Assembly (NCBI RefSeq): GCF_036898095.1
Contig: NC_090751.1
Coordinates: 46,318,034 to 46,382,033, forward strand
Direction: 5' to 3'
Source of the DNA: Palaemon carinicauda
Lineage: Eukaryota > Arthropoda > Malacostraca > Decapoda > Palaemonidae
DNA length: 64,000 bases
The notes under the pieces were generated by a model. That model had not been told where the DNA came from. It worked only from the letters and a program-made list of their open reading frames with translations, and ran no database searches. Positions 54,247 through 64,000 of the stretch are shown here, piece by piece. The number at the start of each line of letters is the position of its first letter. Position 1 is the first letter of the stretch. The position numbers and the translations under genes are program-made.

Positions 54247-54278
54247 AGCGTTGTTTGTATTCCAGTTACGGAACAAAT
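54247..54278 (-). mobile_element. Right terminal 32 bases of copy F
   Basis: AGCGTTGTTTGTATTCCAGT then TACGGAACAAAT continues the F sequence interrupted at 47800; compare AATAGCGTGGTTTGTATTTC at the right end of D. It ends in GGAACAAAT. Confidence 0.9.
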
Positions 54279-55480
54279 GTGAAAGTACTGAAAGGATAAT
54301 CCAGCGTGGAGTCAATGATTGTAGCGATGGAAGGAGAGCCGTCTCTGAGGACGACTAAGAGAGAGTGACTGTTCACCCTTGGAGTTGCCTAGTTAGGCAC
54401 CTTTTTTTTTTCTGGTCAGAATAAACCAACTTGGGAGTAAACCCCATATAAATGACCCATAAGTTTGTATTTGCGCAGGAACAAATATATACTTAACAAG
54501 CATCAACAATTAAACCAACTTATACCGAACATACGTCAATATAAAATAAAAAAGGTTTGCATCCTCTTAGGAATTAGAAATAAATATAGTTATAATAAAG
54601 ATAATAACCATTATTCAGCAGCATATATTTTCATAGACTTTTATTCTAAATGAAGGTTTAAAATTAAATAAATCCAGTACCTTCAGTGCATACATTGTCA
54701 TTGGGAAATAATAGCAACTGCAGCAGCTAACACTCTGTCAAGGTGCATTCAAAATCTTTCCTTCACATTGGTTTGTTCTCGTTTCCACTTTTAAGTCCTC
54801 TTACAGCATTCAAAGCATCAGAGTATGTGGATATTCTGAGAAAAAAAATCAATAAATATTAAAACTTCAAGCAGTATTTACTAGCTTTTTTCATTTTAAT
54901 CTAAAAAATAATCCATAAATATCAAAACTTCCAGCAGTATTTACTAGCCTTTTTCTTTTTAGTGTAAGCTGAGGATTTATAATACTGTTAAGCACTAAAC
55001 TAATTAAAATTAAAACTTTATATGGTAAAGGGAAAAACGCAATTTATTTCAAAAGTGCAATAAACCAAGGATAAACTTTTAAATATGACTGATTTTATCT
55101 GTGATGAAAAGCAATTTTCCCTAAAATATCTATATCAATAATTACGGTACTTAATGTTCATATGACATTCTACATCAATAATTACTTAATATTCAATAGG
55201 CATGTGCTTGAAGCACGAAATTGGCAAAGAAACGTTGACATTTATCATCCCAGATTTTAACTACGCTACCAGTGTTTACGTCTTAATATGATTGAATTCT
55301 TAGTATTTGTGGATAACCATTTACAGCCTTCTTCTAAGGCCACTAAACGGTGCAGTGTTGAGGATTAACCTTTAATGAAAATTTGCCTTATCTTAATAAA
55401 TGTCTTCCAAAATTTATATGCTGAATACTGTACCATATTTAGCTAGATGGCGGAATTATGATAATAAGCTAGGAATACTT
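54279..55480. other. AT-rich flank right of the DIRS nest, no gene supported
   Basis: The first 140 bases (GGAGAGCCGTCTCTGAGGAC, GTGACTGTTCACCC) may be the displaced 5' end of element I. The rest is AT-rich, with a short direct repeat at 54843-54952 (AATAAATATTAAAACTTCAAGCAGTATTTACTAG, twice in variant form). No coding region I would defend. Confidence 0.45.
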
Positions 55481-55559
55481 CAAATCCACATAGATGGCAA
55501 CATGGAATTGAACGTTAGTTAAATTTCAAATCCACCTAGATGGCAACATGGAATTGAAT
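55481..55559. repeat. 33-bp direct repeat
   Basis: CAAATCCACATAGATGGCAA CATGGAATTGAA at 55481 and again (CAAATCCACCTAG..) at 55527, 46 bases apart. Confidence 0.8.
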
Positions 55560-56214
55560 GATAGTAAAAGTTCTTTGAATGTTTCTATCTTATAATACCA
55601 TTTTCGGCTGCCTCTATTCGACTGCAGATTAAGAACTGCCTCAGCCTTGGTACATTTCTTCTTAGTGTAGGTGGCATAAGTCCCTACAGTGAAAGCGATT
55701 GTACCTGCATTTAGGCCTTTGCTGTGCAAATAAGTAAAGACTAGTAACACTAGAAATAAACCTAAAAAATAAAAAAGGTACATCTATACAGTACGCAATT
55801 ACGTCTACCATTAAGTTCCTAAAGCCTCAACACCAAAACTTTTGTGCTGCAATTCCCGAACTTTATGTCCTAAAGCCATTTCATATTCCATCCTCTTTAG
55901 TTGTGGACATCTGCCAGAGAAGTAAAAGAGGCAGATGAGGGTTCAATCTAATTAAGTAATATATAAAAATTATTGTATAACACTATCTACTTAACAACTA
56001 TTGTAACTGACATATATGTAACCACCATAATAGTCTATCTAATAAGTAATTAAAGATAAGCTAGATTTACAGTTTAATTATGCTAAATGATACAGTATCA
56101 TAGATTATAAAAGGGAAGCAAGCACCGGCTCCCTAAGAAATGAAACCGACCTGGCAAACTGCGTTAGGTTAAATTAGGTAGATGGGGTTAGGTTATTACA
56201 TATCCCTTTTTGGG

Positions 56215-57090
56215 GTGTATGTATGATGGCGGGCAACTGTATATATGATGATAGCTGACTAAGAATATGGCAGTGTAAGGGAGGTCGCTAGCTGAACACC
56301 CCCCACCACCAATTAGGTAAATAAGGTCACGACTTGCAGGTTAGGTTAGGGCGGGAAGTTTAGGTTAGTTGGTGTCCATTTTTTATGCATGTGAGAGGAA
56401 CTAGCCGCTGATATAAAAAGGCTCCCCCTTTTCTTCTGTCGTTCTGTTTTCCCAACTTATCCCACTTCACTTGGTACAAGAGTATTTATTATTTCAGCTG
56501 GTTTTGATATGATTTATGCATATTTGCTATTAATAAATTTTGTATTACTATAGTTTGTTTTGGTGTCCTCGCCAAAACAACCAAGTTCCCAACTGCAATC
56601 TCCATTATTGTTTTATAGAGGATTAAGGAAAAATGTGCTTTGCATCAGATTAAATGAATCTGTTACATGAAAATCAGGCGTGTATGTACGATAACAGCCG
56701 ACTAAGAATACGGCAATATAAAGGGGGTCACAGGGGGCGTTAGCTTCCTGTATGTAAGTAGGTAAGGACACAGCTTATAGGTTAGGTTAGTTGGCGTCCA
56801 TTTTCCATGCAAGTGGGAGGAACTGGCCGTTGATATACAAAGGCTCCCCCTTTTCTTCTGTTACTTTGTTTTCCCAACTTATTAACCCATTTCACTTGAC
56901 ACAAGAATAATTACCATCCCAGCTGGTTTCGATATGATTTATACATATCTGCCATCAATAAATTTTGTATTACCATCGTTTGTTTTGGTGTCCTCGCCAA
57001 AACAGTAACCCAATTGCAATCTCCATTACTGTTTTAATGTGGTTTAAGGAAAAATGTGTTTTGCATCATAATAATGAAACTGTTACATGA
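56215..57090. repeat. Tandem duplication, unit about 430 bp
   Basis: Two diverged copies. Shared blocks are AGGTTAGTTGGTGTCCATTT/AGGTTAGTTGGCGTCCATTT, AAAAAGGCTCCCCCTTTTCT/ACAAAGGCTCCCCCTTTTCT, CAATAAATTTTGTATTAC, TTTGTTTTGGTGTCCTCGCC and AAGGAAAAATGTGTTTTGCA (first copy AAATGTGCTTTGCATCA). No ORF. The function is unknown. Confidence 0.85.
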
Positions 57091-57606
57091 ACATCATAAA
57101 ACTTCTTTGAGAATTAAAATATTTCTATACTTTTTTATTAGGTTATGAACGATAGCTAAGGCATCGTACATTACTAGAGCGGATGAGGATGGAAGGTCCT
57201 TATGTCGTCATAATTGCATTATATTAAACCATTGTATAAAATTTAATTATGTATACAACCTAACCATACCATAAATTAGAAGTTAATCAGGTATACACAC
57301 CCAAAATAGAACACCTTTACCGACGGTACATTAGCCCAAATTAATCGAGGACAGCAAATCCTACGCTACCCTGATTATCAGTATCAAAAACACCAAAATA
57401 TTAAACATTAAATGTAATTAGCAACAATTCCAACATAGTTCTGCTGTTAAAATTATTTGCAATGCTCTCTTCCTCATGACAAAATCTACATGAAATATAA
57501 TATGCACGACTGCCTTGGGTGTACATGCAACTATTTTGAGATGGTTTGTTTACCTCGTGCGCCTTCTGCCAATGCCATCTTGGCCATTTGCGCAGCGCAG
57601 ATTCAG

Positions 57607-58003
57607 ACATTTTGACGATGGTGACTCTCAGAAAAGTATTTTTTAGAATTTAAGTTATAAATAGAGTATCATTAGCTTTATTTGCAATATAGATATCATA
57701 AAATACTTATATGTTTTAAATAAAAATATATCTTTCAAGTGTAAATTGCAAAAGATCATATGAGCCACTGCAAATTAAGATGTTGCGAACTACGCCACCT
57801 AAAAAAAGACATTTTGACGATGGTGACTTTTTTAATTTAAGTTATAAATAGAATATTTTTAACTTTATTTGCAGTCAATATCTCAAAAATATTTATAAAA
57901 ATATTTTAACTTTACTTAAACGCGCATATATCTCTCAAGTGCAAATTACAAAAGATCATATGAGCCACTGCAAATTAAGATGTTGCGAACTATGCCACCT
58001 AAA
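57607..58003. repeat. Tandem duplication, unit about 198 bp
   Basis: CATTTTGACGATGGTGACT at 57608 and 57808; both copies contain AAGTTATAAATAGA, TCAAGTG(T/C)AAATT(G/A)CAAAAGATCA and GAGCCACTGCAAATTAAGAT, then GTTGCGAACTA(C/T)GCCACCT. Confidence 0.9.
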
Positions 58004-58611
58004 AAGAAAAAAAAATCAATTGTTTGAAAGAAATATAGAAAAGAAGACTAAAATACTATACCAGATGTAGAAAAAAGACAAAATAATATAAAAGAGAGAT
58101 AAACAAATTTATGATAAATCGCAAGATTATTAGAGGCGCCGTTGCAAGGATTATGTCCATACATTGAAATTCATTTAATAAGTTTATTGTCTTATTGTTT
58201 ACAATGTTATTGTTTGTTTGGTTTATTTACTAGAAGGAACAAGCCCCTTGCTGACCCTTCAGTGAAATATCAATAAGGTATAGTGTTGTTTTAACTTATG
58301 ATGTTGAAAATTTCAATTTCAGTTTTAAAATGCATATGTATTTACATTTTTTTTCTTGCCACCCCAGCCATGAAACCCACAGGCGGATTCCATTAGATCT
58401 AGATTCATTTATTGTAAATTCTGTCTTTTTCGTAAATATTTTCTAGTCTTAGAGACATATAAGGTGTTGCATTGTCGTTTAGGTTTATTTTAGTCTTTTT
58501 TGGGGGGGGGGGTGTCAATTGCATATCTGTCACGAATTGACTCCCAGACCAAAGCAATGAGCCTTGAGGTTCATTGTCGCAAGGGTCATAATATTTTATA
58601 TCCAACAGGGA
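58004..58611. other. AT-rich spacer, nothing recognised
   Basis: Contains a G run at 58501-58511 and AT-rich sequence. GGCGCCGTTGCAAGGATTAT at 58136 resembles GGCGCCGTTGTAAAGGCTAT at 63750, suggesting a shared dispersed-repeat end. Confidence 0.45.
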
Positions 58612-58870
58612 GATTTATACTTCTCCAGGAGCTCTTTCGTGCCCGTTTGTCAATTGATACTTGATGCAAATTAGTATGATAAAAATATTCACCTTTTCAA
58701 ACATCATGATTGATGGAAAATTTCAAGTTTCCATTGGATTTTTTTTACTTCTCCTGGGGAGCTCTTTCGCGCGTTTGCCAATTGATACTTAATGCAAATT
58801 AATATAATAAAAATAATTACCTTTTCAAACATCATGATTGATGGAAAATTTCCAGTTTCCATTGGATTTT
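58612..58870. repeat. Tandem duplication, unit about 130 bp
   Basis: TACTTCTCCAGGAGCTCTTT at 58618 and TACTTCTCCTGGGGAGCTCT at 58748, then CAATTGATACTTGATGCAAA/CAATTGATACTTAATGCAAA and CATCATGATTGATGGAAAAT in both. Confidence 0.9.
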
Positions 58871-58989
58871 GCTATAACATTAGGTTGTACATATAGCTTA
58901 CAGGTAACTATATATGTATGATGAAAAGAATTTTTTTATGGTACTTGTCAATTATCCGCCTACAATGGTGCATTATTTATTGCTGCTCT

Positions 58990-59556
58990 CCAGCAGTGTT
59001 GCCAGATGGGTTAGTCTAAAAATCCCTAAAACTTGTGATAATAAATCCCCAGAACCAGCCAAAAATCCCCATTTCCAGAAATATATTTTCTTCTAATATA
59101 GAAATTACTCTCTAAACGTCATGTAATTGTAAGTAAACTAATTGCAACAATATAAAGGTTTACTCATCTCTGTTTCTTCTTCATAGAAATATGTACAAAA
59201 TATCGTCACCAGTCATCAAAATTCCCAAATCTAAGGATAAATTCCCAAATGTAGGAATTAATCCTCAAATCTAGGGATATATCCCCATATCTGGCACCAC
59301 TGCTCTCCAGATAGTGGTCAGCCGTTTCTAGTCCAATGCAGGACAAAGGCCTTAGCTATTTCCTTAATCATGTATGGGGTTAGGCCATTTTCATCACCAC
59401 GCTGGCCACTACGGATTGGTGATGGTGGGGGAACTTTAGCCAGATCGCTCACAGCAAACCAACATAGTATGGGTAGCCCTGACTAGTACAGTTTTGCTGA
59501 TCATGGCAATACACAAACTTTTTCGCCACGTTAACGGATCCCCACTCAAAAAAATA
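58990..59556. repeat. Dispersed repeat region leading into a TA/TG microsatellite
   Basis: Short A/T-rich direct repeats built on AAATTCCCAAATCTA and AAAATCCC (59018-59280), then GTCCAATGCAGGACAAAGGC, CCATTTTCATCACCACGCTG, GCCACTACGGATTGGTGATG, AGCAAACCAACATAGTATGG. I recall the latter as a common crustacean interspersed repeat that ends in a TA/TG microsatellite, as here; I cannot confirm it without a library. Confidence 0.5.
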
Positions 59557-60273
<717 letters not shown>

Positions 60274-61652
60274 ACTTTTATCGTGAATATTAATTATGAA
60301 TTGTATCTTTTATCGGGAATATTGATTTTAAATTTTATCTTTTATCGTGAATATTGATTTTGAATTTTATCTTTTATCGTGAATATTGATTTTGAATTTT
60401 ATCTTTTATCGTGAATATTGATTTTGAATTTTATCTTTTATTGGGAATATTGATTTTAAATTTTATCTTTTATTGGGAATATTGATTTTAAATTTTATCT
60501 TTTATCGGGAATATTGATTTTAAATCTCATCTTTCATCAGGAATATTGATTTTAGATTTTATCTTTTATCGGGAATATTGATTTTAAATTTTATCTTTTA
60601 TCGGGAATATTGATTTTAAATTTCATCTTTTATCGGGAATATTGATTTTAAATCTCATCTTTCATCAGGAATATTGATTTTAAATTCTATCTTTTATTGG
60701 GAATATTGATTTTGAATTTTATCTTTCATCAGGAATATTGATTTTAGATTTTATCTTTTATCGGGAATATTGATTTTAAATCTTATATTTTATCGAGAAT
60801 ATTGATTTTGAATTTTATCTTTTATCGGGAATATTGATTTTAAATTTTATCTTTCATCAGGAATATTGATTTTAGATTTTATCTTTTATTGGGAATATTG
60901 ATTTTAAATTTTATCTTTTATTGGGAATATTGATTTTAAATTTTATCTTTTATTGGGAATATTGATTTTAAATTTTATCTTTTATCGAGAATATTGATTT
61001 TGAATTTTATCTTTTATCGGGAATATTGATTTTAAATTTTATCTTTCATCAGGAATATTGATTTTAGATTTTATCTTTTATTGGGAATATTGATTTTAAA
61101 TTTTATCTTTTATTGGGAATATTGATTTTAAATTTTATCTTTTATTGGGAATATGGATTTTAAATTTTATCTTTCATCAGGAATATTGATTTTAGATTTT
61201 ATCTTTTATCGGGAATATTGATTTTAAATCTCATCTTTCATCAGGAATATTGATTTTAGATTTTATCTTTTATCGGGAATATTGATTTTAAATTTTATCT
61301 TTTATCGGGAATATTGATTTTAAATTTCATCTTTTATCGGGAATACTGATTTTAAATTTTATCTTTTATCGGGAATATTGATTTTAAATCTCATCTTTCA
61401 TCAGGAATATTGATTTTGAATTCTATCTTTTATTGGGAATATTGATTTTGAATTTTATCTTTCATCAGGAATATTGATTTTAGATTTTATCTTTTATCGG
61501 GAATATTGATTTTAAATCTCATCTTTCATCAGGAATATTGATTTTAAATTTTATCTTTTATCGGGAATATTGATTTTAAATTTCATATTTTATCGGGAAT
61601 ATTGATTTTAAATTTCATCTTTTATCGGGAATATTGATTTTAAATTTTATGT
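60274..61652. repeat. 32-bp satellite array, about 43 units
   Basis: Unit GGGAATATTGATTTTAAATT TTATCTTTTATC, 32 bp, AT about 80%. At least four variant classes recur: TTATCGGG, TTATTGGG, TTATCGAG/GTG and TCATCAGG. The TCATCAGG variant is usually followed by ATTGATTTTAGATTTTATC, hinting at a higher-order order. One unit has ATGGATTTT (61152) and one ATACTGATTTT (61343). No ORF. Confidence 0.97.
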
Positions 61653-61779
61653 GGACAGAAACGACAATATTTTCAATGTAAAACTTCAAAAGTTCAAACT
61701 TGCAGCAAATGTTTTGATGTTGAACAGACAGAAATGAGTCTGTTTTTATAGTTTATATTTGAAAGATATTTTTCTGTTA

Positions 61780-61927
61780 TTACTGTTCTTTAGATATTTT
61801 TTTTATTATTTATTACTTCTCATATTGTTTATTTATTTCCCTATTTCCTTTCCTCACTGGGCTATTTTTCCCTGTTGGAGCCCTTGGGCCTAGCATCCTG
61901 CTTTTCCAATTAAGGTTGTAGCTTAGC

Positions 61928-61963
<36 letters not shown>
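61780..61963 (+). repeat. TAA-tailed dispersed repeat copy
   Basis: TTACTGTTCTTTAGATATTT, CCCTATTTCCTTTCCTCACT, GGAGCCCTTGGGCCTAGCAT, CCAATTAAGGTTGTAGCTTA and (AAT)n. It is inverted relative to the copy starting at 62325. Confidence 0.8.
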
Positions 61964-61966
<3 letters not shown>

Positions 61967-61992
61967 TAAAAGTGCTAATCTTACTTTAGTTT

Positions 61993-62119
<127 letters not shown>

Positions 62120-62324
62120 ATATGTAACTTTGACGTCTTTGGGCGTAATAAATTGATTAAATCTCTCTCTCTGATATTGCAAAATACTATATAAAAGGAT
62201 AAAGGATGAAATACCAAAACGTATAGGCCTATATGACACAATATTATTGTAATGGTGAGAAAAGTTGCAGTGCATAATAGAATGTAGTGAAAAATGTTAG
62301 CATAGATGAAAGGTGATCGGTGTT

Positions 62325-62770
62325 TTATTATTATTATTACTTGCTAAGCTACAACCCTAGTTGGAAAAGCAGAATACTATAAGCTCAGAGGCTCCAACAG
62401 GGAAAATAGCTCAGTGAGGAAAGGAAACAAGGCAAAATAAAATACTTTAAGAACAGTAACAACATTAAAATAAATATTTCCTATATAAACTATAGACACT
62501 ATAACAAAACAAGAGAAAGATAAGTTAGATAGAATAGTGTGCCCGAGTGTACCCTCAAGGAAGATAACTCTACCCCTAAGATAGTGGAAGACCATGGTAC
62601 AGAGGCTATGGCACTATACAAGACTAGAGAACAATGGTTTGATTTTGGAGTGTCCTTCTCCCAGATGAGTTGCTTACCATAGCTAGAGTCTCTTCAATCC
62701 CTTGTCAAGAGGAAAGTAGCCACTGAACAATTACACCCCTTGGGTGAAGAAGAATTATTTGGTAATCTCA
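62325..62770 (-). repeat. TAA-tailed dispersed repeat, long copy
   Basis: Complement of the family at 14080-14545: ATTATTATTATTACTTGCTA, AGCTACAACCCTAGTTGGAA, AACAGGGAAAATAGCTCAGT, GAGGAAAGTAGCCACTGAAC. With 61780-61963 it forms a head-to-head inverted pair around the CT tract. Confidence 0.8.
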
Positions 62771-63435
62771 GTGTAGTCAGGTGTATGAGGAAAAAGGAGA
62801 ATGTGAAAAGAGTAGGCCAGATTATTCGGTTTATGTGTAGGCAAAGGAAAAATGAGCGGTAGCCAGAGGGAAGGATTCAGTGTAGTAGCCTGGCCAGTCA
62901 AAGGACCCAATAACTCTCTAGCGGTAGCATCTCCATGTCGCAATTTGAATATTTCCTTCAGCTTCTGTGAAATATATCAATATTCATGAATGTGCATGTT
63001 AAGTCAACATAATATTTTTAAAAAACTAATAAAACTTAGACCTAGTTTAAACCTGAGCTTAATTTGCATTTAAAGGAGACGAACTATGGACATTCACTCT
63101 CATAACCTAAAAGTAATAGGTCATTTGAATGTCTAAAATACAGGAGCATGGTCAAAACAGTCATTTACAATCCAATTGCCATATACTTTATTTACCGCCG
63201 CGCAAGCTAACGTAACCCAGACTCCCAGAGCATCAAGAAGATGATAGGATGGCTTTTATATGCCCTTGCGGTTTTCTGTTCTTAGCGTAACTGTACCGGA
63301 GTCGCAAATAGCAATTTCACTGTGGATATGAAAGTAAAGACATTGCAAGGTAGCATCGTGGGAGGTTTTCCTTTTTCTTTTTTTCTTTTTTTACTAGCGA
63401 GGGTCATTTTCCCGCCATTTCTGTCAATTTTATTA
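62771..63435. other. Spacer, nothing recognised
   Basis: Mixed sequence. CGGTAGCATCTCCATGTCGC near 62920 may belong to the repeat that precedes it. No exon or RNA gene supported. Confidence 0.4.
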
Positions 63436-63720
63436 TTCAGAGCAAGGACAAACTCATTGGGCTTGAATATAAGAAACAGACACCCAAGATGGAAATATAA
63501 ACTGTGTATTCTGTGATGTAGAAGAAAATGCTAACCACTTTATATTATATTGTCCACAGTTTAGTGATATAAGAATAAAAGCAATTGAGCTCCAACAACC
63601 ATACGAAGAAGATAGTGCACAAACAGTTGGAAAATTCTTTTTTTTTGTGAAGAGAATATTGAAAATAAGAAAAGTGTACTACAACAAATGTGGATGAAAA
63701 GAGAAAAACTAGGGAAAATA
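63436..63720 (+). pseudogene. LINE ORF2 C-terminal fragment (CCHC-type zinc finger)
   Basis: One plus-strand frame reads GNINCVFCDVEENANHFILY then CPQFSDIRIKAIELQQPYEE. The C-x2-C-x8-H-x4-C pattern and the position just before a short tail match the C-terminal finger of Jockey/CR1-like LINE ORF2 proteins. The preceding stretch (ANSLGLNIRNRHPRWKY) is in another frame. 5' truncated and frameshifted. Confidence 0.5.
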
Positions 63721-64000
63721 AGGAACACACATAACTAAAAGACACAGAGGCGCCGTTGTAAAGGCTATGCCTCACCCCAGAACCTGAACCTGAACCTGTG
63801 ATCTGGCTATAAATTTTGGCGGGTAATTATGGCGTCTTGCGCGGTTTTTGTGGCGATCAGTTAAAAAGTCCGCTGAATCAGAAATACTAATTTGTGATTT
63901 GTTATATTTATTATTTGTTATAATTATCAATTAATGAACTGTATATGAAGTTTGTTTGTTTTAGATAATAATGAAAGAATCTTCAATTAATAAATTTTAT
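63721..64000. other. Window end, no gene seen
   Basis: Carries a short (CCTGAA)n run at 63780-63798 and an AT-rich end. Nothing further can be supported. Confidence 0.45.

Noticed and set aside
54770..55925. Candidate minus-strand exons near 55925 (CPQLKRMEYEMALGHK), 55740 (KGLNAGTIAFTVGTYATY) and 54830 (ISTYSDALNAVRGLKS)
   Set aside because: Each has a passable acceptor, but phases do not fit together or with 57554-57610 and I recognise no family. RNA-seq would settle it.
56150..56360. Telomere-like (TTAGG)n
   Set aside because: Only isolated GGTTAGGTTAGG motifs inside a tandem duplication, not an array.
57554..57610. Possible first exon (MSESALRKWPRWHWQKAHE, donor GAG|GTAAAC)
   Set aside because: No phase-compatible next exon with coding similarity was found at lower coordinates, and it lies at the edge of a tandem duplication.
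60274..61652. CRISPR-like array or bacterial repeat
   Set aside because: Contiguous 32-bp satellite without spacers.

Overview
This is eukaryotic repeat-rich DNA, most likely from a decapod crustacean. The guess rests on a dense load of DIRS-type tyrosine-recombinase retrotransposons, RTE-type LINE fragments, a dispersed repeat with an (AAT)n/(TAA)n tail, and long TA/TG and CT microsatellites. I see no bacterial gene organisation, no rRNA, no functional tRNA and no CRISPR array. The species cannot be told from the sequence.

Layout. Positions 1-54,278 are dominated by DIRS retrotransposons, all coding on the minus strand. Family 1 has a partial copy G (1-1401), two shared-deletion derivatives A (16529-22897) and B (33434-39972), and one long copy with intact reading frames, C (47801-54246). 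Family 2 has copies D (2258-10239), E (24709-30825) and F (40602-47800 plus a 32-bp tail at 54247-54278); C lies inside F. A decayed third family, H (about 11680-15995), is recognised only by its ends. A gag fragment, I (39984-40560), lies just left of F. Each complete copy has inverted terminal repeats (ITRs). Near the 3' end of the coding strand each also has an internal complementary region (ICR) that reproduces the circular junction of its two ends. Copy C carries Gag (812 aa) and a Pol of 992 aa with the order reverse transcriptase (RT), RNase H, methyltransferase-like domain, tyrosine recombinase (YR).

Between the DIRS copies are two phase-compatible exons of a minus-strand host-type gene (31281-31523, then 16187-16306). 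Its N-terminus resembles KRBA2-like/integrase-derived proteins. The intron between them is about 15 kb and holds copies A and E, an RTE 3' end and two copies of a TTAA-flanked piggyBac-like MITE. A foldback structure with two facing RTE endonuclease fragments lies at 31824-33027. The final 10 kb (54279-64000) has no gene I can support: it holds small tandem duplications, a 32-bp satellite array (60274-61652), microsatellites and LINE debris.

Functional picture. Copy C is the only one with open gag and pol frames, but it has lost 22 codons that include the first catalytic Asp of RNase H. Copies A and B lack RT and the Gag N-terminus yet keep that RNase H block. The copies therefore have complementary defects, and A and B look like a non-autonomous lineage moved in trans.
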